This document shows, piece after piece, positions 18,050 through 27,421 of a stretch of DNA of 64,000 nt. Source of the DNA: an uncultured Collinsella sp. (GTDB lineage: Bacteria; Actinomycetota; Coriobacteriia; Coriobacteriales; Coriobacteriaceae); assembly GCA_902493375.1 (NCBI GenBank), contig CABUPH010000002.1, positions 62,001-126,000 on the forward strand, in the 5' to 3' direction. Position 1 is the first letter of the stretch, and the number at the start of each line of letters is the position of its first letter. The notes beneath the pieces were generated by a model, which was not told the origin of the DNA, made no database searches, and worked only from the letters and a program-made list of their open reading frames with translations. The translations under genes and the position numbers were made by a program.

Positions 18050-18898
18050 ATGCAGACAACTGATACTTGTTCTTACAGTGTATTGATGGGCATTTATAAA
18101 AATGAAAAACCCGCCTTTTTGATTCAGGCTTTAGACAGCATGCTAAATCAAACGGTTTCTCCGTCTGAAATAGTCATGGTCAAGGATGGCCCGCTTACAT
18201 GCGAGCTTGAAGACGTGCTTTCAGATTATGACTCTGAGCATTCAGGCCTCTTTAAATTTATTTCTTATGATGAAAATCATGGACTTGGCTATGCCTTGCG
18301 TCAAGGTATGCTCGCTTGCTCTAATGAAATCGTTGCTCGCATGGATACTGATGATGTGGCTCGCCCTGATCGTATGGAAAAGCAGCTTGCCGCTATTTGT
18401 AGAGGGCTCGATATGGTCGGGAGCGACGTTGTCGAATTTATTGAGTCGCCCGATAAGCCCATCGCTTCGACTGATCTTCCCAAGGGTATGGATGCCATCT
18501 CCGTCTACTCAAAGAGGCGTAATCCCTTTCGTCACCCTCCAATGACATTTAGAAAGTCGAAGGTTATGGAGGCCGGTAACTACAGTTCTGATTTTCTATA
18601 TTTCGAGGACTGGGACCTTTTTAATAGGATGCTCGCATGCGGCTGCAAGGCTGATAACCTAGGTGAACCGCTTGTGGCGATGCGCGTAAGCGATGATTTT
18701 TATGCCCGTAGGGGAGGGATTCGCTACCTTAAATATGCCAAGGCTTTTAAAAGGGCACAGGTTGACCGTGGGTATTTCACCAAGCGAGATTATTTTTGTT
18801 CCTATTACCCGCATGCTATGGTTTGTTTGATGCCCAACTCGCTGCGCTCTTTCGTGTATCGTGTCGTACTCCGACGTAAGGGTGATAGGGTTGAGTAA
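18050..18898 (+). CDS. family 2 glycosyltransferase
   Basis: A 282-aa GT-A fold enzyme. It starts with the family strand YSVLMGIYKNEKPAFLIQAL. The nucleotide-sugar motif is MDTDDVARPDRMEKQ (about 97-111), and the later FLYFEDWDLFNRM matches AmsE-like galactosyl/N-acetylhexosaminyl transferases of exopolysaccharide loci. The donor sugar cannot be told. The ATG follows the preceding stop with no gap. The sequence is lower in GC than the housekeeping genes upstream. Confidence 0.88.
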   Translation: MQTTDTCSYSVLMGIYKNEKPAFLIQALDSMLNQTVSPSEIVMVKDGPLTCELEDVLSDYDSEHSGLFKFISYDENHGLGYALRQGMLACSNEIVARMDTDDVARPDRMEKQLAAICRGLDMVGSDVVEFIESPDKPIASTDLPKGMDAISVYSKRRNPFRHPPMTFRKSKVMEAGNYSSDFLYFEDWDLFNRMLACGCKADNLGEPLVAMRVSDDFYARRGGIRYLKYAKAFKRAQVDRGYFTKRDYFCSYYPHAMVCLMPNSLRSFVYRVVLRRKGDRVE

Positions 18899-20063
18899 GA
18901 TTCTATGCAAAGTCCCTGCGCCGATTTCTTATCCGACTGGCAAACGTGTGCTCTGTTACGCAGAGGCATGGGGTCAAGGCGGAATCGAGACTTTTCTCAT
19001 GGAGGTCTTTCACCGGCTACAAGGAATGCACGTTTCTTTTTCGCTGTACTCGTGCTGGGACTGGAACGACTCATTTGACGACGAACTTGGCAAGATGGGA
19101 ATCGATCGTTATACGGTTTTCTCTGGTTATAAACCAGGACAGCTTAAGAGACTTTGCGATGGATCCATGGGTTTTGCTGAACTAATAAATACTATGAGTC
19201 CAGATGCGGTCTACATCAACACCATGAACGGCATGGGGCTCCTCTACTCCGAGGTTGCCATGAAGTGCTGTGTTCCCGTTCGTGTTGTCCATTCTCATAA
19301 TTCAGCCTTTGGATCTGGGCAAGCAGCGGCAAAGGCGATTATGCACACCTTTGGAAAAACCGTTCTTGGCGACAGCGCTACCGCTCGTCTTGCCTGTTCG
19401 AGTGATGCTGGTCGCTATCTTTTTGACGGTCGCCGCTTTGAGGTTGTCAACAACGGGATTGATACTGAGCGCTTTCGATTTGATGCTGCTGCGCGCGCGG
19501 AGATTCGCAAAAAGTTTGACATTCCGCAGGATGCGTTCTTATTCGGCAATGTCGGTCGCATCGCTGAGGCAAAGAACCCCCTCTTTCAGATTAGGGTGTT
19601 CGCTGAGATTCTTAAGCGTGAGCCAAATTCTTATTACCTGATGGTGGGCGAGGGAGATTTGCGTCCACAGGTTGAAGAACTAGTTGACGAGCTTGCCGTT
19701 AGAGAAAAAGTCATTATGCCGGGTTATCTTCCTGATCCGGCTCCCGTCTACTCGGCCCTTGATTGCTTTCTTATGCCATCACTATTTGAGGGACTTGCGA
19801 TTGTGTGTATTGAGGCTCAATGCTCAGGTTGCGCCATTGTTTGCTCGGAGGCTTTGCCTTCGGAGGCTCATGTGACGGATGTCGAAGTCTTACTACCGCT
19901 CTCTGCTGGTGAGTCTGCTTGGTCGGATAGGGCCGTTGAGATGGCTCGAATGTCGAAAGATAGGGATGTCTACGCCGCGCTTGTGCGCAGTGCCGGCTTT
20001 GATGCAGACCGCTGCGCGTCTATTGTCCGAAAGCACTTGTTGGATAGGGTTAGTTGTGATTAA
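18891..20063 (+). CDS. family 4 (GT-B) glycosyltransferase
   Basis: A 390-aa GT-B enzyme of the Glycos_transf_1 type. The N-terminus contains AEAWGQGGIETFLMEV, and HSHNSAFG is a typical acceptor-domain motif. The C-terminal donor domain shows GNVGRIAEAKNPLF, MVGEGDLRPQVEELV, PGYLPDP and the EX7E-like SLFEGLAIVCIEAQ. The likely start is TTG 18891, which overlaps the previous stop (18896-18898) and has AAGGG upstream. GTG 18882 is an alternative, and the open frame extends to 18861. Similar in organisation to the next gene, possibly an old duplication. Confidence 0.87.
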   Translation: MSKILCKVPAPISYPTGKRVLCYAEAWGQGGIETFLMEVFHRLQGMHVSFSLYSCWDWNDSFDDELGKMGIDRYTVFSGYKPGQLKRLCDGSMGFAELINTMSPDAVYINTMNGMGLLYSEVAMKCCVPVRVVHSHNSAFGSGQAAAKAIMHTFGKTVLGDSATARLACSSDAGRYLFDGRRFEVVNNGIDTERFRFDAAARAEIRKKFDIPQDAFLFGNVGRIAEAKNPLFQIRVFAEILKREPNSYYLMVGEGDLRPQVEELVDELAVREKVIMPGYLPDPAPVYSALDCFLMPSLFEGLAIVCIEAQCSGCAIVCSEALPSEAHVTDVEVLLPLSAGESAWSDRAVEMARMSKDRDVYAALVRSAGFDADRCASIVRKHLLDRVSCD

Positions 20064-21189
20064 TGTTCTTCAGATAGTGCCTTCGCTTGCATCTGATTCA
20101 GGCGTGACACGTTTTGTTCTCAATATGAATCGGTATATTGATAGAGACCGCTTCCATTTTGATTTCTTTCATCACTCGTCAAATTCGGGTCGACTTATTT
20201 TTCCCAACAGCCTTGACGATGAATTGAAGGCAGAAGGTTCTTCAGTATACGTTGTCTCGCATGGCAAAACTTCGCCCTTTGAGTTTGCTCGCGAGGCGAC
20301 CGATGTTCTTGGTAAAGTTGCAGGTAAGTATGACATCGCACATTGCCATGTGCCTAATAACGCGTTTGTAACCCTCCGAGCGTGCCAGCGTGTCGGCGTG
20401 GGTGTGCGGGTTATCCACAGTCACCTTAATAGTTCATCTGACAATGCCATCCATCGTTTGCGTAACGCCCCGCTTATTGCGTTCGGCAAGCGTTTCGCGA
20501 ATGCCTATTCTGCCTGCTCTAACGAAGCGGGCAAGTATTTGTTTGGCAATGCGCCCTTTGAACTCATAAACAACGGTATTTGTCTTGACGATTTTGCATA
20601 TAACGTTAACGCCCGTGAAAGCCTGCGTGCAGAACTTGGTATTTCCGAGAACGCTCCGGTGATAGGGTGTGTTGGACGCTTTGCTAAGCAAAAGAACTAT
20701 TCTTTTGCTATTGATGCGTTTGCGACTTACATCAAAGAGGTGCCGGAAGCTCGTTTGGTTATTCTCGGCGACGGAGAGGGACGCCCTGCGCTAGAAGACA
20801 AGATTGTCTCTCTTAGTCTTTCAGACAAAGTATTTTTGCCAGGTGTACGTAGCGATGTTGCTCGCTTCTATTCAGTTTTTGACGTGTTCTTTATGCCTTC
20901 GCTATTTGAGGGGCTTCCTATTTCTGCTGTTGAGGCCCAGGCGGCTGGCTTGCCATGCGTATTTTCGACAAATGTTCCTGCCGAGAGTGATGTCGTAGGT
21001 AACGGCAGGTTTGTGGATCTCGGGTCTTCACTCGAAGACTGGGTTGGGGCGCTATCTGCTGCTATCGAAGACGGGCGCGAGGCATGCGCTGGAGAGATAC
21101 TGGCTAAGGCTGGCTATTCAGCAGAGGCAAACGCGGAAAAATTGATGGAATATTATGAGGCGCTTATGAAGCGAGTATCCAATAAATGA
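20056..21189 (+). CDS. family 4 (GT-B) glycosyltransferase
   Basis: A 377-aa GT-B enzyme with VINVLQIVPSLASDSGVTRF at the N-terminus, the acceptor motif VIHSHLNSSSDN and the donor-domain motifs GCVGRFAKQKNYSFA, VILGDGEGRPALED, PGVRSDV and SLFEGLPISAVEAQ. I chose GTG 20056, overlapping the previous stop by 8 nt. The frame is open back to 19879, but that stretch is the shadow of the previous gene. The transferred sugar is unknown. Confidence 0.87.
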   Translation: MINVLQIVPSLASDSGVTRFVLNMNRYIDRDRFHFDFFHHSSNSGRLIFPNSLDDELKAEGSSVYVVSHGKTSPFEFAREATDVLGKVAGKYDIAHCHVPNNAFVTLRACQRVGVGVRVIHSHLNSSSDNAIHRLRNAPLIAFGKRFANAYSACSNEAGKYLFGNAPFELINNGICLDDFAYNVNARESLRAELGISENAPVIGCVGRFAKQKNYSFAIDAFATYIKEVPEARLVILGDGEGRPALEDKIVSLSLSDKVFLPGVRSDVARFYSVFDVFFMPSLFEGLPISAVEAQAAGLPCVFSTNVPAESDVVGNGRFVDLGSSLEDWVGALSAAIEDGREACAGEILAKAGYSAEANAEKLMEYYEALMKRVSNK

Positions 21190-21207
21190 GTGGTGGGGTC
21201 ATCTATA

Positions 21208-22464
21208 ATGAAACAAAGTAAGAGACATATTAGAGCTAAGGTTACGAACGCAGACCGTTCAAATGACCATATTAGCTGGATGACGGCCGTTGGTGCTTCA
21301 ATATATTCAGATAAATCCAAAAAGCTGTATCTGTTTGCCTTTGCTTTGTATTTAATTGCTTACAACTTAAATTTCACTACCTTTCGTGAACTCAACATTC
21401 TTCATCTTGATGTGTTTTATCTTGGAGTCCGAGTTTTTTGCACGATAGTTTTGATTGCCCTAATTTTGCGTTCGGGTTTTTCTCGATGGCAGATTGCATT
21501 GTTTTCGATTTGTGCTTGCATAATCATTTCTTCAACGGTGTTTTCGGGTAGCTGGAATATTCTTCTGCTCTTCCTGTTTGTCGTTGCCGGTGATGACATT
21601 GATGTTCGCGATATTGCTGCAGTTTCATTTTGGTGCTCACTTGGGGTCATTGTTGTTACGGTTTCAGCGGCCACTGTCGGCTTCATTTCGACGGTTACGA
21701 TGAATTCGCTTAATAACACGCTTAGACAGGCTCCAGGTTTTACGCATCCCAACAGCCTTGGTGTTCTTTTGCTCTCCATGACATGCGCTTTTACGGTTTT
21801 ACGATTTCGAAAAGCGACTTTAGTTGACTTACTATTTTACGGCTTTATGTACTACTTATGTCGTGTAGTGGTCTTTTCAAGAACTTCAGCTCTGTGTATG
21901 TTGCTATTAGCGTCTTTGGCAATCCTTGCGACGCTCCTAAGGGGGAGGGTCTTCGATCGATTGCTCATTGCGTTGGGTATCGGCGCTTTCATTTTTTTGA
22001 GTATTACGACTTATTATTTTATGTATTCCTATAATCCTTCTGTGGGCTGGATGCGTGAGCTCGATTCTGTTCTGTCGGCAAGGCTTGCCCTCATGCATTA
22101 TTTCACCGTTTCGTTTCCACCGGCGCCTTTCGGATTTGATTTCGATGGCGTCTCTATTCGATTCGGCATTTTCACTACTTTTTTGGTTGACAATGCATAT
22201 GCGCACCTAGTTCTTGAGTCGGGTATTCTTGTAGCCATTCTTATGGATGTCGCATGGCTCGCAACTCTTGCGCAAGTCTTTCGTTGCGGCGAGTTAAGTC
22301 CGGCTATATTCGGTTTAATTATTTTCTCGTTCGTTGCCTTTTGCGAGACTTCTGCTTTCTTTATCTGTATCAACTTTAATTTAATCGGAATTTCTGAGGC
22401 TCTTTACTCTATGCGGCGAGAAAAATCTATTTCAGTTTGTACTGTGGGGGCCTTCCATGACTAG
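21208..22464 (+). CDS. Wzy-like polysaccharide polymerase, multi-pass membrane protein
   Basis: About 418 aa, with roughly ten hydrophobic segments (for example LYLFAFALYLIAYNLNF, VFCTIVLIALILRSGF, MLLLASLAILATLL and LLIALGIGAFIFLSITTYYF). It has a large extracytoplasmic loop near WMRELDSVLSARLALMHYF and the motif GFTHPNSLGVLL, seen in O-antigen polymerase/ligase-type proteins. These polymerise lipid-linked repeat units outside the membrane. The start at ATG 21208 (MKQSKRH) has GGTGGGG upstream; GTG 21190 is an in-frame alternative. The gene is AT-rich. It overlaps the next gene by 8 nt. Confidence 0.8.
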   Translation: MKQSKRHIRAKVTNADRSNDHISWMTAVGASIYSDKSKKLYLFAFALYLIAYNLNFTTFRELNILHLDVFYLGVRVFCTIVLIALILRSGFSRWQIALFSICACIIISSTVFSGSWNILLLFLFVVAGDDIDVRDIAAVSFWCSLGVIVVTVSAATVGFISTVTMNSLNNTLRQAPGFTHPNSLGVLLLSMTCAFTVLRFRKATLVDLLFYGFMYYLCRVVVFSRTSALCMLLLASLAILATLLRGRVFDRLLIALGIGAFIFLSITTYYFMYSYNPSVGWMRELDSVLSARLALMHYFTVSFPPAPFGFDFDGVSIRFGIFTTFLVDNAYAHLVLESGILVAILMDVAWLATLAQVFRCGELSPAIFGLIIFSFVAFCETSAFFICINFNLIGISEALYSMRREKSISVCTVGAFHD

Positions 22465-23122
22465 AGACTATGTTGGAATCATCCAGAGGAAGATTCGTGA
22501 ACAGACGAATCCTTTATTTGTAAAGACTCGTCGTCAACGTTTAAATCGTTGTGATTTTTCTATCATCTCAAATAATTGTTGGGGAGGGTCTGTCTATCGC
22601 TACTTTGGACTTCCGTATCAGTCGCCAACGGCAGGACTTTATTTTTTCGCTTCCGACTATGTGAGATTCTCTGCGAACCTTAGGCACTATCTTGCCTTAC
22701 CCCTTGAGTTCATCGATGCTCGCGAATCATCGCATTACGACGTTTTGAAGAAACGAGGGGAAGTGAACAAGCCGATTGCCTTAATCGATGACGTTGAGAT
22801 TGTTTTTCTCCACTACCCAACAGCGAAGGATGCTGCCGAAAAGTGGTGCAGGCGTGTTGACCGAATCAATTGGGACAATTTGTTTATCAAGTTTAGCCAG
22901 ATGAATAGCTGTACTGACGAGGATCTCCGTACATTTGACGAGATTGATTTTCCCAACAAGCTTTGTTTTACTGCGAAGCCTCGCTCCGAATTGCAATGTG
23001 CAGTTTTTCATCCTGCTTCGGTTGACGATGGCCAGATACTTAACGATACAGACAGATTTTCACAAGGGCTTGATCTGTATAGCTGGTTGAATCGTGAACC
23101 CGCGTCATATCCCTTTGGATAA
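22457..23122 (+). CDS. DUF1919 exopolysaccharide-cluster protein
   Basis: A 221-aa protein of the DUF1919 family, recognised by FSIISNNCWGGSVYRYFGLP followed by SPTAGLYF. These proteins are found in capsule/exopolysaccharide clusters and are presumed to modify or transfer a sugar or its substituent; the reaction is unknown. No signal peptide or membrane segment is visible, so it should be cytoplasmic. It overlaps the Wzy-like gene by 8 nt and is followed by a GT32-type gene after 32 nt. Confidence 0.85.
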   Translation: MTRDYVGIIQRKIREQTNPLFVKTRRQRLNRCDFSIISNNCWGGSVYRYFGLPYQSPTAGLYFFASDYVRFSANLRHYLALPLEFIDARESSHYDVLKKRGEVNKPIALIDDVEIVFLHYPTAKDAAEKWCRRVDRINWDNLFIKFSQMNSCTDEDLRTFDEIDFPNKLCFTAKPRSELQCAVFHPASVDDGQILNDTDRFSQGLDLYSWLNREPASYPFG

Positions 23123-23154
23123 ATATTCGATTTAAGAATTGACTTGGAGTTGTT

Positions 23155-23907
23155 TTGATACCAAAAAAGATTCATTACATATGGTTAGGTGGAAAGCCCC
23201 TTCCTCCTTTAGCCAAAAAATGTCTTTCTTCCTGGCGTAATTTTATGCCCGATTATGAGATCGTGCGGTGGGACGAGTCGAATTTAGATTTGGACTTCTG
23301 TGATTATGCCAGAGAGGCATATAAAGCGAAAAAGTGGGCCTTTGCTAGTGATTACGCTCGATTTAAGATTCTCTATGAGCAGGGTGGCATCTACTTGGAT
23401 ACTGACGTGGAAGTTATTCGTTCGTTGGACCCTATTCTCGAACAAGGCCCATACATGGGATTCGAGGTTGATTGCAGCGAGGAAAATAAGGGAACAGTTG
23501 CATCTGGGCTTGGCCTTGCGGCCAATCCTGGGCTTGGCCTTGCGGCCAATCCTGGGCTTGGCCTGTATAAGGACATCCTTGATTCTTATGAGCACGATCA
23601 TTTTCTTAAGGATGATGGTAGCTACGATCTCACCACTGTCGTTGAAAGGGTGACCGGTATCCTTCGCGAAAGGGGACTTCGCGACGTGCCGGGAATTCAA
23701 GAAGTTGCCGGTGTGCGTATATACCCAAGTGAATATTTTTGTCCAAAAGACCCCATAAATTCGTGTTTGACTCTTACTGAGAATAGTTATTCGATTCACC
23801 ACTATGATGGTTCGTGGACGACTGGCAAGCAGAAGTTCCATAAGAGGATTTCTTATCTGATTGGTCCGAAGGCGACTGACGTTATAAAAAACCTTTTTGG
23901 ACGATAG
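23155..23907 (+). CDS. GT32-type (DXD) glycosyltransferase
   Basis: A 250-aa protein of the Gly_transf_sug family. The opening IPKKIHYIWLGGKPLPP and the SDYARFKILYEQGGIYLDTD block with its DXD motif (about residues 65-85) are diagnostic for capsular mannosyl/galactosyltransferase-like enzymes. The start is TTG 23155, supported by TTGGAG 6 nt upstream. Residues 118-133 carry a perfect in-frame tandem duplication of GLGLAANP, caused by a 24-bp repeat at 23506-23553. Relatives usually have a single copy, so this allele is 8 residues longer there. Confidence 0.88.
   Translation: MIPKKIHYIWLGGKPLPPLAKKCLSSWRNFMPDYEIVRWDESNLDLDFCDYAREAYKAKKWAFASDYARFKILYEQGGIYLDTDVEVIRSLDPILEQGPYMGFEVDCSEENKGTVASGLGLAANPGLGLAANPGLGLYKDILDSYEHDHFLKDDGSYDLTTVVERVTGILRERGLRDVPGIQEVAGVRIYPSEYFCPKDPINSCLTLTENSYSIHHYDGSWTTGKQKFHKRISYLIGPKATDVIKNLFGR
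23506..23564 (+). repeat. 24-bp perfect tandem duplication inside the GT32 gene
   Basis: Two identical 24-nt units (23506-23529, 23530-23553) are followed by the first 11 nt of a third. The unit length is a multiple of three, so the reading frame is kept. Replication slippage could add or remove units. Confidence 0.95.
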
Positions 23908-23915
23908 GTGAAAAT

Positions 23916-25031
23916 GTGAGCAACAATGACTTGGAGGCTTTGGCATTAGACTTGGGTGGGGCTAACGCTATCAGCGTCATCGTTCCCGCTTATCAAGCGG
24001 AGCAGACCATTGAGCGTAGCGTAAGAAGCGCGCTTTCGATAGGTTCCGCCCTTTGCGAGGTCGTTGTCGTTGATGATGGTTCAACTGACGGAACGGCTGC
24101 GGCTGTGATACGACTTGCCGCTGTTGATGATCGGGTAAAACTTATCCGCCAAGAGAACAAAGGCCGCTCTGCCGCACGCAACGTCGGTTTTTCTGTTGCT
24201 CGTGGATCTTGGATTACGTTCCTTGATGCTGACGACTTTCTTTTGCCGGGGGACTATGGAGCACTTATTGAAACTACCGATGATAATGACCTCGGTCTTA
24301 TTGTTTGCCAGCATTCGCGTCCTGATATTCACAAGGCGCAGGTAAGAGGTGTGCGAGCCTCATTGTCTGACATGTCTGTTGTCTCCGGCACTTCGCTCAG
24401 GCGGGTTATGGTGGAAGGCGGATGGAGTGAATTTGTCGAGGATTCATCGTGCTATGAGTTCAATGCTGCTTGGGCTCGCCTATACCGGCGCGATTTGATT
24501 GCTTCGGCTGTCGATCGTCTGGGAGGGGAGTTTGCTCCGTTTCCTTTGGGGCTCAGGTTCTCGGAGGATCGCCTGTTCAATCTTGAGTATCTTTGGTTGC
24601 TCGGTGAAGGTAAGGTTGGGTTTGTTCCGTTTCGCCTTTATCACTGGGATATCGGCAGCTCCGCGACGTGTGGTGTTGTGCGTCCGCAGGACGTTGACTC
24701 GCTTGTGCGTTATGCGGCTGTTGTCGAGGCCCTGCGCGATCGTGGCGTATTTGACGAGCGAGATGCTCGGCTCCTTTTGGCGCGTGAGTTCATTGGGCAG
24801 TTTAATAGGGCGGTTAAGTCGGGCTCATTACTTCCTGAAGTGCGTGAGGCGTGGTTAAGGGCTTTTGATGCTGAGTGGCTGCGCGGGCATCTTGTTGAAT
24901 GTCCACGCGAGTGCTTAGGGGCGCACGATGAGTGGCTTCCTGCTTGGGAACTTCTCTCGAAGGGTCGCCTGCGAGCCGCGTTTGCGCTTTATGGTGTATT
25001 GGCGAAGGCGCGTGGGGCTTTGAAGCATTGA
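23916..25031 (+). CDS. family 2 glycosyltransferase
   Basis: A 371-aa GT-A enzyme. The classic N-terminal signature is ISVIVPAYQAEQTIERSVRS, followed by VVVDDGSTDGT, the acceptor-side ENKGRSAARNVG and the catalytic FLDADDFLLPGDY. The C-terminal third is variable and probably sets acceptor specificity. The start is GTG 23916, with AGGTG 5 nt upstream and an 8-nt gap after the GT32 gene. It is the last transferase before a 320-nt break in the cluster. Confidence 0.87.
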   Translation: MSNNDLEALALDLGGANAISVIVPAYQAEQTIERSVRSALSIGSALCEVVVVDDGSTDGTAAAVIRLAAVDDRVKLIRQENKGRSAARNVGFSVARGSWITFLDADDFLLPGDYGALIETTDDNDLGLIVCQHSRPDIHKAQVRGVRASLSDMSVVSGTSLRRVMVEGGWSEFVEDSSCYEFNAAWARLYRRDLIASAVDRLGGEFAPFPLGLRFSEDRLFNLEYLWLLGEGKVGFVPFRLYHWDIGSSATCGVVRPQDVDSLVRYAAVVEALRDRGVFDERDARLLLAREFIGQFNRAVKSGSLLPEVREAWLRAFDAEWLRGHLVECPRECLGAHDEWLPAWELLSKGRLRAAFALYGVLAKARGALKH

Positions 25032-25354
25032 TGCGGACTGAATTTTGGTTCGTGGCTGTCATGTTAAACGTTGGTCAAATTAAAAAATTGGAGTCGAAGG
25101 TCTGTACTCCCAGGCGCTCCGTTCTTTTCGCTGGGGATGTCCTCGTGTCGGTCTGATATGCCTGTATGTCCTTCGCTTGGGAATCTGTCGTATTAAGGGG
25201 CCCATTTTTAGTTTGAACCCGCCGTGCCGCCACAACTGCCTTCTGTTTCCGACTTGTGATTATGATTCAGTAAGGCGATAAGCGTCAGCACCACATCACT
25301 TCTGTCGGCAGCGGTATTTCCGAAAAAAGTTAGACGAACTCATTAGGACTATCC
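25032..25354. other. 323-nt non-coding gap within the polysaccharide cluster
   Basis: No convincing gene, terminator or strong promoter is visible. Short open frames here do not have coding character. The gap breaks the otherwise tightly packed cluster before the flippase gene, so a promoter or a decayed gene may lie here. Confidence 0.4.
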
Positions 25355-26776
25355 ATGAAACCATCCCTTACAAAGAACTCGATGTTCAACGTCGCCTACC
25401 AGCTTGTGCTGGTCTTGGTGCCGTTGATAAGCTCAATGTACGTTTCGCGTGTCGTGCTTCCAGATGCGCTGGGTGAGGTTTCGGTCGCGAACAACCTAGT
25501 CTCCTATTTCGTTGCGCTCGCCCCTTTGGGCATCCCCGCCTACGGTGTTCGAGAAATCGCGAAAGCGGGTGACGATAAGCGCGCCCGCTCGGCCTTATTC
25601 TCTGAGCTTCTCATTATCAACTTCGTTTCGACTGTCGTTTTCTTCGTTGCCTACGCAGTTTGCGTTGTCATAATGTATGGCACTGCCGTTCCTGAGCTTT
25701 ACCTCATCTTCGGATCACTCATTGTTGCGAACGCACTTAACGTCGAGTGGTTCTTTCAGGGCATGGAACGCTATGACTTCATCTCCATCAGGGGCACCAT
25801 CGTCAGGATAGCTTGTCTGCTCTTCACAATTCTTTTGGTGAAAAGCCCCTCAGACGTCTTCGTATACGCGGCAGTTACGTGTCTGGGGACGTTCGCGAAC
25901 TATATCGTCAACGTCCTATGCCTTCGGAAGTCTGTGGAATTCACCACGAAGGGATTGTCGTTTTCAAGGCATCTCCGTCCCATAACGGTCCTAGCTGGCA
26001 CTAACGTTCTCTTTAGCCTCTATACGAAGATTGACGTGACGATGATGGGCGTCCTTTGCGCGAGCTCAATCGTCGCATATTATACGTACGCATATAACGC
26101 CGAGGAAATTGCCAAGACGCTCTGCGTCGCCATCACTAACGTCTATCTTCCTCGCTTAAGCTACGAGTTCAAGAACGACACGAAGGAGTTCTCCAGGCTT
26201 GTGCAACAGTCGATGGACCTAAACATCTTCATAGCGCTCCCCATGTGTCTTGGTGTTTTTATCCTAGCGCCTAAGGTGGTCGTGATATTGTTCGGCGACG
26301 CATTCGTCCCCGCTTCGCTGACCTTGAGACTCTTTGCGGTTCTTATAGTTGCTAAGAGCATTGGCAACGTCATCTACCAGACCACGATCGCCACGGGGAA
26401 CGAGAGGTTCCAGCTCATCGCCTACACTCTCGGCGTTGTTGTCAACATCGCTCTGAATGCCGCGCTGATTCCCGTCTTTGCACAGAATGGCGCTGTGATT
26501 GCTACAGTGGTCACTGAGGTTGCTTTGGACCTCGTCTTGTGGGCGTGCCTGAGGAACTACATGAGGTTTAGGTTCACCCTCCGTTTTGTTATTTCGACTT
26601 TAATCTCCCTGGGTGCCATGTGTGCTGTTGTCGTTGTCTGTGAAGTGTTTATCACCTCTAGGCTGCTGTGTATCCTTGTCGCCGTTGTCCTTGCCGTGGT
26701 CGTCTATGCCGGCGTGAGTGTACTTCTGAAGAACGAAGTGGCACTGATGTTTGCTCGTAAACTCCTTAGAAAATAA
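25355..26776 (+). CDS. Wzx-like polysaccharide flippase (MOP superfamily)
   Basis: A 473-aa multi-pass protein with about 12-14 hydrophobic segments. The N-terminus, NSMFNVAYQLVLVLVPLISS followed by YVSRVVLPDALGEVS, and GIPAYGVREIAKAGDD are typical of RfbX/Wzx flippases that move undecaprenyl-linked repeat units across the membrane. Together with the Wzy-like protein and the priming transferase it indicates a Wzx/Wzy-dependent pathway. No chain-length regulator or tyrosine kinase is in the window. The start ATG 25355 has a weak AGGAC upstream. Confidence 0.9.
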   Translation: MKPSLTKNSMFNVAYQLVLVLVPLISSMYVSRVVLPDALGEVSVANNLVSYFVALAPLGIPAYGVREIAKAGDDKRARSALFSELLIINFVSTVVFFVAYAVCVVIMYGTAVPELYLIFGSLIVANALNVEWFFQGMERYDFISIRGTIVRIACLLFTILLVKSPSDVFVYAAVTCLGTFANYIVNVLCLRKSVEFTTKGLSFSRHLRPITVLAGTNVLFSLYTKIDVTMMGVLCASSIVAYYTYAYNAEEIAKTLCVAITNVYLPRLSYEFKNDTKEFSRLVQQSMDLNIFIALPMCLGVFILAPKVVVILFGDAFVPASLTLRLFAVLIVAKSIGNVIYQTTIATGNERFQLIAYTLGVVVNIALNAALIPVFAQNGAVIATVVTEVALDLVLWACLRNYMRFRFTLRFVISTLISLGAMCAVVVVCEVFITSRLLCILVAVVLAVVVYAGVSVLLKNEVALMFARKLLRK

Positions 26777-26959
26777 TCATGATGATTCTTTTGGTCTCTA
26801 TATAGTTTTCTTGCATTTGAAGAAGGCGACGATTTTTCTGGCCAGTTAGTCTCTCTCTAGATTGCTCAAGTAGAGACGAGCTGTCTTTTTTCTGGACGTG
26901 TTAAAAAGGAGCCTGCTTTTCGCCTATGAGTGGGCCCTGTCCTTCTCGGAAGTGCGTTA

Positions 26960-27211
26960 ATGGCGAATCGAAACGATTGGTCGTTAAGCGCATTGCGATT
27001 GCTGCCGATGTGCTCCATCGTAGCGTGCCATACTTGTCGGCTCTATGTGCTTGGCATCGCATGGGCGCCGAACAATGGGGTGCAAGTGTTCTCGGTAATC
27101 TCTGGCTTGTTCTATGGAATACGGCTCTATGTTGTCGAAGTAGGATGTTGATATGTAAAGCGACTATTGCGCATTTGCTGCCATATTATCGTTGCACCAG
27201 TTCAAAGATAG
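26960..27211 (+). pseudogene. decayed acyltransferase 3 family gene fragment
   Basis: Translation from ATG 26960 gives MANRNDWSLSALRLLPMC, then SIVACHT and NNGVQVFSVISGLFYG, matching the N-terminus of membrane O-acyltransferases. An in-frame TGA at 27149-27151 is followed in the same frame by YVKRLLRI, the family's next motif, and then a stop at 27209. The rest of the gene of about 350 aa is missing. It follows the flippase gene and once probably acylated the polysaccharide. Confidence 0.6.
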
Positions 27212-27314
27212 TGTTGTCGATATGCAGGGGCTGCTGCGCGTGCGCATCGAGCGATCGGTCAGTGCTGTAATGGTTTTCGATGTTGCCCATTTGTATGGAG
27301 GGTGAACGAACAGC

Positions 27315-27346
27315 TGAGATGGCTAGTGCGAGAGGTCGCTAGCCAT
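27315..27346. terminator. hairpin at the end of the polysaccharide region
   Basis: AGATGGCTAG and CTAGCCATCT are perfect 10-bp complements around a 12-nt loop. No U tract is seen. The remaining 27212-27420 sequence shows no gene. Confidence 0.35.
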
Positions 27347-27421
27347 CTGCGTGGACATGCCGACGCTGTATATCTCGTTGTGATGCGCTTACAGCGTCAA
27401 TTGATTATTTTCGTGCCATTG

